The notes under the pieces were generated by a model. That model had not been told where the DNA came from. It made no database searches and saw only the letters and a list, made by a program, of their open reading frames with translations. From contig JAGPJL010000007.1 in NCBI GenBank assembly GCA_018054455.1, positions 1 through 43,283 of the forward strand: 43,283 nucleotides of DNA, read 5' to 3'. Positions 35,610-43,283 of the stretch are shown one piece after another. The DNA comes from Parabacteroides sp. Its GTDB lineage: Bacteria; Bacteroidota; Bacteroidia; Bacteroidales; Tannerellaceae. Each line of letters begins with the position of its first letter. Positions within the stretch are counted from its first letter, which is position 1. A program made the position numbers and the translations under genes.

Positions 35610-37157
35610 ATGACATCATTAAGTAAAAACATTCAGGACCTTCGCGAGCGTAAAGCTCTTGTTGAGATGGGTGGTGGTGAGGCTGCGATTGAAAAGCAGG
35701 TAGCTATGGGTAAGTTAACAGCCCGTGAGCGTATCATTACCTTATTGGATAAAAATTCTTTTCATGAATACGACTTGTTCGTAGACCATGATGGAAGGGA
35801 TTTTGGAATGGAAAACAAAGTATTGCATGGGGATGGTGTAATTACTGGTACAGGTACAATCTTTGGTGCACCAGTATGTATTTATGCGCAGGACTTTACT
35901 GTTGCCGGGGGATCTCTGGGACTAAAGCACGCACGTAAAATAACCAAAATTATGGACCATGCCTTGAAAATGAAGTGCCCAATCATTGGTATCAATGACT
36001 CGGGAGGTGCTCGTATTCAGGAAGGTGTTGGTGCATTGGCTGGTTATGGCGAAATCTTCTACAGAAACACAATATGTTCGGGAGTAATTCCTCAGATATC
36101 GCTTATTCTTGGACCATGTGCCGGAGGTGCTGTATATTCTCCAGCTCTTACTGACTTTGTTTTTGTGGTTGAAAATATCTCTAAGATGTTTATCACAGGA
36201 CCAAATGTTATTAAAACCGTGTTGGGAGAAGATATTTCCATGGAAGATTTGGGTGGAGCACGTGTTCATGCCGAAATTACCGGTAATGCACATTTTTATG
36301 CTCAAAGCGAATTGGAATGTTTTGATCAGATTAAAAAGCTTGTAAGTTTTATTCCCTGGAATAATATGGAACGTGCAAAATCTATTGAAGCAAAAGAACC
36401 TTCTGCTAAATTAAATATTGAACAGGTAGTACCTTCTGATCCAAAGAAGCCGTATGATGTTCGCGATGTGATTAAATGCATCGTCGATGATTCAGATTTT
36501 CTTGAGGTTCAGGAACTTTGGGCTGCCAATATTGTAATAGGCTTTGGTAGAATGGGTGGCGAAACTGTTGGTTTTGTTGCTAATCAGCCAATGGTTCTTG
36601 CCGGTGTACTTGATTGTGACAGCTCTGATAAAGCAGCTCGTTTTATTCGTTTCTGCGATGCATTTAATATACCTATCATTACCTTGGAAGATATGCCAGG
36701 TTATCTTCCCGGCGTAGACCAGGAACATGCCGGTGTGATTCGTCATGGTGCTAAAGTTTTATATGCTTATTCGGAGGCAACTGTTCCAAAAGTAACTGTT
36801 ATCTTACGCAAAGCATATGGCGGAGGATACATTGCGATGAACTCCCGCCATTTGGGTGCAGACTTTATGTTTGCATGGCCAAGTGCAGAAATTGCAGTAA
36901 TGGGACCTGAAGGTGCTGCTAATATCATTTTCCGTAAAGAAATTATGGAAGCCGAAGATCAGGATGCAATGCGTCAGGAGAAGGTAAGAGAATACATTGA
37001 AAAGTTTGCAAATCCATATGTTGCAGCATCAAAGGGATACATTGATTCTGTTATTGAACCAAAAGAAACACGCTCGCTTCTTCTGCATGCGTTAAAACTT
37101 TCAGCATTGAAAAGTGAAGCTCGTCCTCATAAAAAGCACGGTATTCCTCCGTTCTGA
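35610..37157 (+). CDS. Acyl-CoA carboxyltransferase subunit (propionyl-/methylmalonyl-CoA type)
   Basis: A 515-residue biotin-dependent carboxyltransferase of the PccB/MmdA family. Crotonase-like N-half: GKLTARERIITLLD, VAGGSLGLKHARKI, INDSGGARIQEGVGALAGYG and GPCAGGAVYSPALTDF. C-half: DMPGYLPGVDQEHAGVIRHGAK and KAYGGGYIAMNSRHLGADF. It moves CO2 between biotin and an acyl-CoA. In Bacteroidales such subunits serve methylmalonyl-CoA decarboxylation in the succinate-propionate route or propionyl-CoA carboxylation. The biotin carrier is the next gene. Neither a membrane decarboxylase subunit (OadB-like) nor a biotin carboxylase is in the window, so the two options cannot be separated. Confidence 0.93.
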   Translation: MTSLSKNIQDLRERKALVEMGGGEAAIEKQVAMGKLTARERIITLLDKNSFHEYDLFVDHDGRDFGMENKVLHGDGVITGTGTIFGAPVCIYAQDFTVAGGSLGLKHARKITKIMDHALKMKCPIIGINDSGGARIQEGVGALAGYGEIFYRNTICSGVIPQISLILGPCAGGAVYSPALTDFVFVVENISKMFITGPNVIKTVLGEDISMEDLGGARVHAEITGNAHFYAQSELECFDQIKKLVSFIPWNNMERAKSIEAKEPSAKLNIEQVVPSDPKKPYDVRDVIKCIVDDSDFLEVQELWAANIVIGFGRMGGETVGFVANQPMVLAGVLDCDSSDKAARFIRFCDAFNIPIITLEDMPGYLPGVDQEHAGVIRHGAKVLYAYSEATVPKVTVILRKAYGGGYIAMNSRHLGADFMFAWPSAEIAVMGPEGAANIIFRKEIMEAEDQDAMRQEKVREYIEKFANPYVAASKGYIDSVIEPKETRSLLLHALKLSALKSEARPHKKHGIPPF

Positions 37158-37163
37158 TCATAT

Positions 37164-37198
37164 TTAATAAGAGCCGGCAGTTGTTCGGCTCTTATTAA
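37164..37198 (+). terminator. Hairpin between carboxyltransferase and biotin-carrier genes
   Basis: Perfect 13-bp stem (37164-37176 with 37186-37198, core AATAAGAGCCG), 9-nt loop, then GATTTTTCTTTC. It looks like an intrinsic terminator, or a partial attenuator inside the operon. Confidence 0.75.
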
Positions 37199-37226
37199 GA
37201 TTTTTCTTTCATAAAATTGAATAAAA

Positions 37227-37547
37227 ATGGACAAGAATGAATATGTAGATTTTGTAGTTACCGCGCGTAAATACAAAACATTGCTTACAAAGAAATATTT
37301 AGCTCGGGAAGTGTGGAAAAAACCTTTTCCGGGTGATGTGTTTTCTGTCCTTCCAGGTACCATTATTCGTCTGGATGTTAAAGAGGGGCAAGAGGTTAAA
37401 GAAGGAGAACTGCTTCTTATTCATGAAGCGATGAAAATGCAAAACAGAATAGTAGCTCCGGTTACCGGTGTGATCACAGAGGTGTGTATCAACGAAGGAG
37501 ATAAAATAAGTAAAAATCATTTGATGGTAAAAATAGAACCAAAGTGA
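37227..37547 (+). CDS. Biotin carboxyl carrier protein
   Basis: A 106-residue biotinyl-domain protein. The biotin attachment motif EAMKMQ places biotin on Lys70, and the flanking PGTIIRLDVKEGQEV and APVTGVITEVCINEGDKI are the two half-barrels of the biotinyl fold. Residues 1-35 form a short lead segment instead of the long Pro/Ala linker seen in many carriers. It should carry CO2 for the carboxyltransferase encoded 69 bases upstream. A terminator-like hairpin lies between the two, so it may be made in a different amount or rely on read-through. Confidence 0.94.
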   Translation: MDKNEYVDFVVTARKYKTLLTKKYLAREVWKKPFPGDVFSVLPGTIIRLDVKEGQEVKEGELLLIHEAMKMQNRIVAPVTGVITEVCINEGDKISKNHLMVKIEPK

Positions 37548-37558
37548 GATAATTTACT

Positions 37559-37566
37559 TATTTTTG
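37559..37566 (+). promoter_or_regulatory. -7 promoter element of the TPR gene
   Basis: TATTTTTG matches TAnnTTTG, 25 bases before the ATG at 37592. Confidence 0.5.
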
Positions 37567-37591
37567 CCTCTCAAACTGATGTATAATAAGG

Positions 37592-39712
37592 ATGAAGAAG
37601 GCAATACTATTTTTTCTGATACAAATATGTTCACTTTCGCTAGTCGCTCAGATAAATACTGACAGAGTACTGGCAATAGGAAGAAACGCTTTATATTTTG
37701 AAGATTACGTTCTTTCAATACAATATTTCAATCAGGTAATCAGGTCAAAGCCATGGTTGGCAGAACCTTATTTTTACCGGGCGATTGCGAAAGTGAATTT
37801 AGATGATTTTAAGGGGGCCGAAGAAGACTGTACTTTATGTCTTGAGCGGAACCCTTTTTTAGTTCAGGCATACTATTGCCGGGGGATAGCCAGACAGAGT
37901 CAGGATAATTACCATGGAGCTTTATCTGATTATAACAAAGGGCTGGAGTTCAAGCCGGAAGACAGACAAATGCTGGTCAATAAAGCGGTCGCAAATATAC
38001 AAATGAAAGATTTTAAGTCGGCCGAATCTGTATTTGATAAATTAATGGTTCTTTTCCCTAAATATACAGTGAATTACCTCACCAGAGGAGCAATGTATCT
38101 CGAAAAAGGAGATTCAATCAAAGCCCTTAACGATTACAACAAAGCTGTAGAGCTTGATCCTTATTATTCGCAAGCCTATGGAAACAGGGCATTGCTTCAT
38201 TATCAAATGAATAATATGCAGAAAGCTTTGGATGACTTAAATGAAGCCATCCATTTAGATACCCGTGAAAGTGGTTATTACATTAATCGAGGCCTGGTAA
38301 AATATCAACTAAACGATTTGAGAGGGGCCATGGCTGATTATGATCAGGTTATCTGGATGGATAATCAAAATCTGATTGCCCGGTTTAACAGAGGATTACT
38401 TCGCTTTCAGGTTGGAGACGATAACAGGGCTATTGAGGATTTTGACGTTGTAATTGATATAGAACCAGACAACTATATGGCTTATTACAACAGAGCATTG
38501 CTTAAATCGGAAATAGGTAACTTTAGAGGAGCTATTTCGGATTTCAGTGTTGTAATTAAACAGTATCCAAATTTTTTGCCGGCGTATTATAGCCGTTCGG
38601 AGGTTAAACGAAAAATTAAAGACGAAAAGGGTGCGGACAGGGACTATTGGACTGCCTTTGAACTCGAACAAAAATTAAAAAAAGAAAAAGCTAAGGGTGT
38701 TGTAGCCAGCAAGAATTCTTCCGGAAAAAATGATTCAAGCGATGCAAAAGATGATAAGGATGGTGAAAACACGCGTGAGAAATCTGATAAAAATATCAAT
38801 AAATTCAATCGTCTTGTCGTTTATGACAAAGACGAAGAACGTAAAAGTAAATACCAGAGCGAGGTGCGGGGACGTGTTCAGGACAAGCACGTTCGTGTAG
38901 ATTTAGAGCCTCAGTTTGTTCTTACCTATTACGAAAAAGCAGAACTGGTTAAAAAAATAGTTTACTACGACAAGATGGTCGAGGCATTTAATGCCCGTAT
39001 GGTTTTGCCCAGAAAACTACTGGTTACAAACGAAGAAGCAGCTCTTACCGAAGAGCAGATAGCCATGCACTTTACGTCCATCGATGAGTATTCGGCTAAA
39101 ATAGCCAATAATCCTTCTTCGATTAATGCTTACTTTGCCCGTGCTATCGATTATATGCTTGTGCAGGATTTTGCCGAAGCGATAGAGGACTTTGATAAAG
39201 TAATTCAACTTGATTCGGATTATGCTATGGCCTATTTCAATAGAGCGGTTGTTCGGTATAAACGACTTGAATATGATTTGTCGCAGACTGATTCTCAACA
39301 AGGAGAACCCGCAGACAATAGTATTAGCTTGAGCACTGCAAGCAAACAGCAAAATTTGGTAACGCCTTCGGCCGATGCCGCAACGTTAAAGCTGAAAGAT
39401 AATAAGCGGGCCTATGAACATGAGTTAATCGTGCGCGATTTCGATAAAGTTATTCAGCTAAATCCCGGATTTGTGTATGCTTATTTCAATAGAGGTAATT
39501 TACGCTGTGTTCAGCGCGATTACAGGGCTGCAATCGAGGATTATAATGAGGCTATCCAGCGTGATCCTGAATTTGCTGAAGCTTACTTTAACAGAGGTCT
39601 TACCCGATTGTCGTTGGGCGATACAGACCGCGGCATTGCCGACTTAAGTAAGGCTGGCGAATTAGGAATTATTAATTCCTATAGTATTATTAAGAGAATG
39701 ACAAGCAACTAA
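37592..39712 (+). CDS. Exported TPR-repeat protein
   Basis: A 706-residue protein with a signal peptide (LFFLIQICSLSLVAQ, cleavage near residue 20). Residues about 20-360 hold a run of tetratricopeptide repeats with the usual W/L/G/Y/A/F/A/P pattern (for example YNKAVELDPYYSQAYGNRAL, AYYCRGIARQSQ). A charged, low-complexity stretch rich in Lys, Asp and Ser (about 365-420) and a non-TPR segment (about 420-505) interrupt the array, which resumes from about 510 to the end. TPR arrays bind partner proteins; the partner here is unknown. It lies between the biotin carrier and thrS with its own promoter motif. Confidence 0.92.
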   Translation: MKKAILFFLIQICSLSLVAQINTDRVLAIGRNALYFEDYVLSIQYFNQVIRSKPWLAEPYFYRAIAKVNLDDFKGAEEDCTLCLERNPFLVQAYYCRGIARQSQDNYHGALSDYNKGLEFKPEDRQMLVNKAVANIQMKDFKSAESVFDKLMVLFPKYTVNYLTRGAMYLEKGDSIKALNDYNKAVELDPYYSQAYGNRALLHYQMNNMQKALDDLNEAIHLDTRESGYYINRGLVKYQLNDLRGAMADYDQVIWMDNQNLIARFNRGLLRFQVGDDNRAIEDFDVVIDIEPDNYMAYYNRALLKSEIGNFRGAISDFSVVIKQYPNFLPAYYSRSEVKRKIKDEKGADRDYWTAFELEQKLKKEKAKGVVASKNSSGKNDSSDAKDDKDGENTREKSDKNINKFNRLVVYDKDEERKSKYQSEVRGRVQDKHVRVDLEPQFVLTYYEKAELVKKIVYYDKMVEAFNARMVLPRKLLVTNEEAALTEEQIAMHFTSIDEYSAKIANNPSSINAYFARAIDYMLVQDFAEAIEDFDKVIQLDSDYAMAYFNRAVVRYKRLEYDLSQTDSQQGEPADNSISLSTASKQQNLVTPSADAATLKLKDNKRAYEHELIVRDFDKVIQLNPGFVYAYFNRGNLRCVQRDYRAAIEDYNEAIQRDPEFAEAYFNRGLTRLSLGDTDRGIADLSKAGELGIINSYSIIKRMTSN

Positions 39713-39810
39713 TTAACCGGAAGGGTTAGTTAGTACGTCGATATCCTCTTGATATTGAATAGAAAGATTGAAGATTTTAGACAAATAGTTAATAATTAAA
39801 AAAAGAATGC

Positions 39811-39818
39811 TAACTTTG
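39811..39818 (+). promoter_or_regulatory. -7 promoter element of thrS
   Basis: TAACTTTG matches TAnnTTTG, 32 bases before the ATG at 39851. It probably drives thrS-infC-rpmI-rplT. Confidence 0.6.
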
Positions 39819-39850
39819 CATCCTAGTTTTAGTAAAAGAATGTGCAGAAT

Positions 39851-41809
39851 ATGATAAAAATTACATTTCCGGATGATTCCGTTAGAGAATATGCTGAAGG
39901 AACTACTGCGATGCAAATTGCAGAAAGCATCAGTTCCCGTTTAGCACAGGATGTGTTGGCTGCAAGTGTAAATGGTGAAATCTGGGATTTGACAAGGCCC
40001 ATTTCAGCAGATTCGGCAGTGAAATTATTTAAGTGGGATGATGAAGAAGGAAAGCATGCTTTCTGGCATTCGAGTGCCCATCTTATGGCCGAAGCATTGC
40101 AAGAACTTTTTCCTGGTATTAAGTTTGGTATTGGCCCGGCTATTGAAAGTGGATTTTATTATGATGTTGATCCGGGAGAAACTCCAATTAAGGACAGTGA
40201 TTTTCCTTTGATAGAGGCGAAAATGGCTGAATTGGTTGCCCGTAAGGAAAGCATCGTGCGCCAGGACATCACAAAAGACGATGCTCTTAAAATGTTTGGA
40301 GATAGAGGCGAATTGTATAAAACGGAACTAATCAGCGAGTTGGCTGAAGGAACCATTACAACATACAGTCAGGGCGATTTCACAGATTTGTGCCGTGGTC
40401 CGCATTTGCCTAATACTTCGTACATTAAAGCAATAAAGATATTAAGTGTAGCTGGTGCTTATTGGAGAGGCGACGAAAAACGTAAACAATTAGTACGCTT
40501 ATACGGTATTACTTTCCCTAAAAAGAAGATGCTTGATGAACATTTGGCATTACTTGAAGAAGCGAAAAAGCGTGATCACCGTAAATTAGGAAAAGAACTT
40601 GAATTATTTACATTCTCGCAGGCTGTTGGTCAGGGATTGCCTTTATGGTTACCTCGTGGTACACAGTTACGTATGTGCCTGGAAGATTTTCTAAAGCGTA
40701 TTCAAAAACGTTATGGATATCAACAAGTAATTACTCCACATATCGGACAAAAAGAATTATATGTAACATCAGGCCATTACGCTAAGTATGGTAAAGATTC
40801 GTTTCAACCTATTCATACACCTCAAGAGGGAGAAGAGTTCTTGCTTAAACCAATGAACTGTCCTCACCATTGTGAAATTTTCAAAGCGTTTCCACGTTCG
40901 TATAAGGATCTTCCTATACGTTTTGCGGAATTCGGAACGGTTTACCGTTATGAACAAAGTGGTGAGTTGCATGGTTTAACGAGAGTTAGAGGCTTTACTC
41001 AGGATGATGCCCACCTGTTCTGTCGTCCGGATCAGTTGAAAGATGAGTTCTTGAAGGTAATGGATATTATCTTCATTATATTCAAAGCATTGGATTTCGA
41101 AAACTTTGAAGCTCAGATATCTTTGCGTGATCCTAACAACAAAGAAAAATACATCGGATCTGACGAGAATTGGGATAAAGCGGAACGAGCAATTGTTGAA
41201 GCTTGTCAGGAAAAGGGATTAAAAGCTAAAGTTGAATTAGGTGAAGCTGCTTTCTATGGTCCAAAACTGGATTTCATGGTAAAGGATGCTATTGGCCGCC
41301 GTTGGCAGCTTGGAACTATTCAGGTTGATTATAATTTACCTGAACGTTTTGAACTCGAATATGCAGGAGACGATAACAAAAAGCATCGTCCTGTAATGAT
41401 ACACCGTGCACCATTTGGCTCTATGGAGCGTTTTGTTGCAGTGCTGATTGAACATACAGGAGGTAAATTCCCGTTATGGCTTACACCCGATCAGGTTGTG
41501 ATTATGCCCATCAGCGAGAAATTTAATGAGTACGCTCACCAGGTAGCTGAAACGTTGAATGATCAAAACATACGGGTGCTTGTTGATGACCGAAATGAGA
41601 AAATTGGCCGTAAGATTCGTGATAATGAACTGAAACGTATCCCATATATGCTTATTGTGGGAGAAAAAGAAGCAGAAAATAATGAAGTTTCTGTAAGAAA
41701 ACAGGGTGAAGGTGATAAAGGTTCGATGAATATTACTACCTTTGCATCGCTTTTGAACGCTGAAGTGGAAGAAATGATGAATCACTGGCAAAAAAAGGAA
41801 GATAAATAA
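39851..41809 (+). CDS. thrS: Threonyl-tRNA synthetase
   Basis: A 652-residue class II aminoacyl-tRNA synthetase. The ATG at 39851 ([10 protein letters not shown]) is preferred over a GTG nine bases upstream, because homologues start MIKITFP. The TGS domain (1-60) is followed by the editing domain with HSSAH (His73, His77), which clears mischarged Ser-tRNA. The catalytic core contains [10 protein letters not shown] (zinc ligand Cys), the motif 2 region [15 protein letters not shown] and motif 3 [13 protein letters not shown]-terminal anticodon-binding domain begins near [13 protein letters not shown]. It heads the translation cluster with infC, rpmI and rplT. Confidence 0.97.
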   Translation: MIKITFPDDSVREYAEGTTAMQIAESISSRLAQDVLAASVNGEIWDLTRPISADSAVKLFKWDDEEGKHAFWHSSAHLMAEALQELFPGIKFGIGPAIESGFYYDVDPGETPIKDSDFPLIEAKMAELVARKESIVRQDITKDDALKMFGDRGELYKTELISELAEGTITTYSQGDFTDLCRGPHLPNTSYIKAIKILSVAGAYWRGDEKRKQLVRLYGITFPKKKMLDEHLALLEEAKKRDHRKLGKELELFTFSQAVGQGLPLWLPRGTQLRMCLEDFLKRIQKRYGYQQVITPHIGQKELYVTSGHYAKYGKDSFQPIHTPQEGEEFLLKPMNCPHHCEIFKAFPRSYKDLPIRFAEFGTVYRYEQSGELHGLTRVRGFTQDDAHLFCRPDQLKDEFLKVMDIIFIIFKALDFENFEAQISLRDPNNKEKYIGSDENWDKAERAIVEACQEKGLKAKVELGEAAFYGPKLDFMVKDAIGRRWQLGTIQVDYNLPERFELEYAGDDNKKHRPVMIHRAPFGSMERFVAVLIEHTGGKFPLWLTPDQVVIMPISEKFNEYAHQVAETLNDQNIRVLVDDRNEKIGRKIRDNELKRIPYMLIVGEKEAENNEVSVRKQGEGDKGSMNITTFASLLNAEVEEMMNHWQKKEDK

Positions 41810-41814
41810 CTAAT

Positions 41815-41823
41815 AAGGAGGAG
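41815..41823 (+). promoter_or_regulatory. Strong Shine-Dalgarno sequence with long spacing before infC
   Basis: AAGGAGGAG is a near-perfect anti-16S match, rare in this phylum. Its end lies 15 bases before the infC ATG, longer than the usual 5-9. A stop codon (41836-41838) sits directly before the ATG, so no closer in-frame start exists. Confidence 0.55.
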
Positions 41824-41838
41824 AATAAATCTTTTTGA

Positions 41839-42477
41839 ATGAAGAATGACAATCTGAAAGAACAGTATAGAATTAACGAACGTATCCGTGTACGTGAGGT
41901 TCGTTTAGTTGGTGATAATGTAGAACAAGGAGTATTTCCAACAGCACAGGCTTTGCGCATTGCAGAAGATTTGGGACTTGATCTAGTTGAAATTTCACCT
42001 AATGCTGCCCCCCCTGTTTGTAAGGTAACTGATTATCAGAAATTTCTCTATCAACAAAAAAAGCGTCAAAAGGAACAGAAGGCTAAATCTGTTAAAGTTG
42101 TAGTGAAGGAGATTCGGTTCGGTCCGCAAACAGATGATCACGATTACGATTTTAAATTGAAACATGCCAAGGGTTTCCTTGAAGAAGGTGCAAAAGTGAA
42201 AGCTTATGTATTCTTTAAGGGAAGATCTATCCTTTTTAAGGAACAAGGAGAGGTATTGCTTCTTCGGTTTGCAAATGATTTGGAAGATTATGGTAAAGTT
42301 GAACAATTGCCGGTTTTGGAAGGAAAGCGTATGATTATTATGCTTACACCTAAAAAAGCAGCCGCCGCAGCTCAACCACAACAACGTCCACCTCAGGCTT
42401 CGTCTGCACCGGTTAAGAAGGTAATAGTAACACCTAAGCCAAAACCTGTTTCTGACGAAAGTGAAAAAGAAGAATAA
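41839..42477 (+). CDS. infC: Translation initiation factor IF-3
   Basis: A 212-residue initiation factor that binds the 30S subunit and checks start-codon pairing. The N-domain ([38 protein letters not shown]) is joined by a Lys/Gln linker (about 68-88) to the C-domain ([20 protein letters not shown]), which ends near residue 172. A further tail of about 40 residues, rich in Ala, Pro, Gln and Lys and ending DESEKEE, goes beyond the classical 180-residue protein. The gene follows thrS by 29 bases. It starts with AUG here, not the rare AUU of E. coli infC. Confidence 0.96.
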   Translation: MKNDNLKEQYRINERIRVREVRLVGDNVEQGVFPTAQALRIAEDLGLDLVEISPNAAPPVCKVTDYQKFLYQQKKRQKEQKAKSVKVVVKEIRFGPQTDDHDYDFKLKHAKGFLEEGAKVKAYVFFKGRSILFKEQGEVLLLRFANDLEDYGKVEQLPVLEGKRMIIMLTPKKAAAAAQPQQRPPQASSAPVKKVIVTPKPKPVSDESEKEE

Positions 42478-42482
42478 AAAAG

Positions 42483-42502
42483 TACGTTCTTAGTTGAACG
42501 TA
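42483..42502 (+). promoter_or_regulatory. Small hairpin between infC and rpmI
   Basis: TACGTTC (42483-42489) pairs with GAACGTA (42496-42502) over a 6-nt loop, just after the infC stop. Possibly an mRNA processing or L20-control element; there is no T-tract, so it is not a terminator. Confidence 0.35.
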
Positions 42503-42532
42503 TATTAGTTAATAATTAAAATAAATTGGAAA

Positions 42533-42730
42533 ATGCCTAAGATGAAGACTAATTCCGGTGCCAAAAAGAGGTTCGCCCTTACCGGATCAGGTAAAATCAA
42601 AAGAAAACACGCTTTTAAAAGTCACATTCTGACAAAGAAGACTACGAAGCAAAAGAGAAATCTTACTCACATTGGTCTTGTAGACAGAGTGGATGTAAGC
42701 AACGTTAAGAAGTTACTTTGTTTGAAGTAA
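42533..42730 (+). CDS. rpmI: Large-subunit ribosomal protein bL35
   Basis: A 65-residue, very basic ribosomal protein. The start [20 protein letters not shown] and the central [16 protein letters not shown] are the bL35 signature, and the length is standard. It lies between infC and rplT in the order conserved across bacteria. The N-terminal Met is probably removed, since Pro follows, using the deformylase/aminopeptidase route. Confidence 0.97.
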   Translation: MPKMKTNSGAKKRFALTGSGKIKRKHAFKSHILTKKTTKQKRNLTHIGLVDRVDVSNVKKLLCLK

Positions 42731-42832
42731 TTTTAAAATAAGCGAGTTTTAATAAGATTTTTATTAACCGAGTGTTTTAGCAAATCAAGTTCATCATTAA
42801 GATGGCGCTAACATTCAAAACAGATTAGTATT

Positions 42833-43177
42833 ATGCCTAGATCAGTAAATCATGTTGCTTCAAGAGCAAAAAGAAAAAGGATTTTAAAGCTTACCAGAGG
42901 TTATTATGGTGCAAGAAAAAACGTTTGGACCGTAGCTAAAAACACCTGGGAAAAAGGTTTGACCTATGCTTTCCGTGACCGTCGTAATAAGAAACGTAAT
43001 TTCCGCGCATTGTGGATTCAACGTATCAACGCGGCTGCACGTTTGGAAGGAATGTCTTACTCGCGTTTAATGGGAGCTTTACATGCTGCAGGAATCGAAA
43101 TGAACCGTAAGGTTTTAGCCGATTTAGCTGTAAATCATCCTGAAGCTTTCAAAGCTATCGTAAATAAAGTAAAGTAG
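42833..43177 (+). CDS. rplT: Large-subunit ribosomal protein bL20
   Basis: A 114-residue basic ribosomal protein needed for early 50S assembly. Hallmarks are [19 protein letters not shown] at the start, [14 protein letters not shown], and [20 protein letters not shown]. In other bacteria bL20 represses the infC-rpmI-rplT operon by binding its mRNA; whether that holds here is not shown. A 102-base spacer after rpmI contains only a weak AT-rich hairpin (around 42749-42767). A strong terminator closes the operon. Confidence 0.97.
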   Translation: MPRSVNHVASRAKRKRILKLTRGYYGARKNVWTVAKNTWEKGLTYAFRDRRNKKRNFRALWIQRINAAARLEGMSYSRLMGALHAAGIEMNRKVLADLAVNHPEAFKAIVNKVK

Positions 43178-43204
43178 TCTTTATTTTAAGATAAGAGAAA
43201 ATTT

Positions 43205-43245
43205 CGTGAACCAGTAGTTTAATACTACTGGTTCACGTTTTTTTT
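43205..43245 (+). terminator. Terminator of the thrS-infC-rpmI-rplT operon
   Basis: Perfect 14-bp stem (43205-43218 with 43224-43237, CGTGAACCAGTAGT), 5-nt loop, then eight T (43238-43245). The remaining 38 bases to the window edge hold no recognisable feature. Confidence 0.95.
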
Positions 43246-43283
43246 GCCTATAGGTACCATTTACTCTTTATTCTTACTGTCAT

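Noticed and set aside
39842..39850. GTG start for thrS
   Set aside because: Homologous ThrS proteins begin MIKITFP, which matches the ATG at 39851.
43246..43283. Possible minus-strand gene start (CAT) at the window edge
   Set aside because: The frame hits a stop after 11 codons.

Overview
The window comes from a Bacteroidota genome, almost certainly order Bacteroidales. The evidence is a SusC/SusD pair behind an ECF sigma/anti-sigma pair, an OmpA-type major outer membrane protein, AT-rich leaders that mostly lack Shine-Dalgarno sequences, and repeated use of the Bacteroides -7 promoter motif TAnnTTTG (about 15 good copies upstream of genes). The genus cannot be resolved by eye. No tRNA, rRNA, CRISPR array, insertion sequence or phage gene was found.

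Layout. 1-2668: tail of clpB, a small acidic protein with an EF-hand-like loop, an OmpA-family lipoprotein and an outer membrane barrel protein. 2792-9899: a polysaccharide-utilisation-type locus: ECF sigma factor, FecR-type anti-sigma factor, SusC with an STN signalling domain, and SusD. A probable antisense RNA lies opposite the susC leader. 10238-14958: a Tat-exported Gfo/Idh/MocA dehydrogenase and a HEAT-repeat protein carrying two DUF1080 (3-keto-glycoside-active) domains. Together with SusCD this suggests uptake and oxidative (3-keto) breakdown of a glycoside, although no classical glycoside hydrolase is present. 15129-17107: metY converging on a MarC-family membrane protein. 17348-21851 (minus strand): a tight operon of a Tat/lipoprotein Dabb protein, an anSME-type radical SAM maturase, Tat-signal TldD and TldE. 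22033-26327: two SGNH-hydrolase-like proteins and an MBOAT acyltransferase with overlapping genes, probably an envelope-glycan O-acetylation machine. 26308-27579 (minus): an MscS/YbdG-type channel. 27850-30714: an AddB-like nuclease. 30773-34536: rfbA, an OmpA porin-like protein and a WcaJ-type sugar-phosphate transferase, all for envelope and surface polysaccharide. 34605-43177: housekeeping genes ruvX, def, a carboxyltransferase subunit with its biotin carrier, a TPR protein, then thrS-infC-rpmI-rplT.

The observations that most deserve follow-up are the predicted antisense RNA before susC (about 4465-4543, minus strand, with its own -33/-7 elements and a textbook terminator), the oxidative glycan locus with the unusual HEAT-DUF1080-DUF1080 fusion, the 16-bp direct repeat with a 22-bp period between mscS and addB, the perfect 16-bp palindrome upstream of metY, and the Tat-dependent TldD encoded with a TldE that has no signal peptide.
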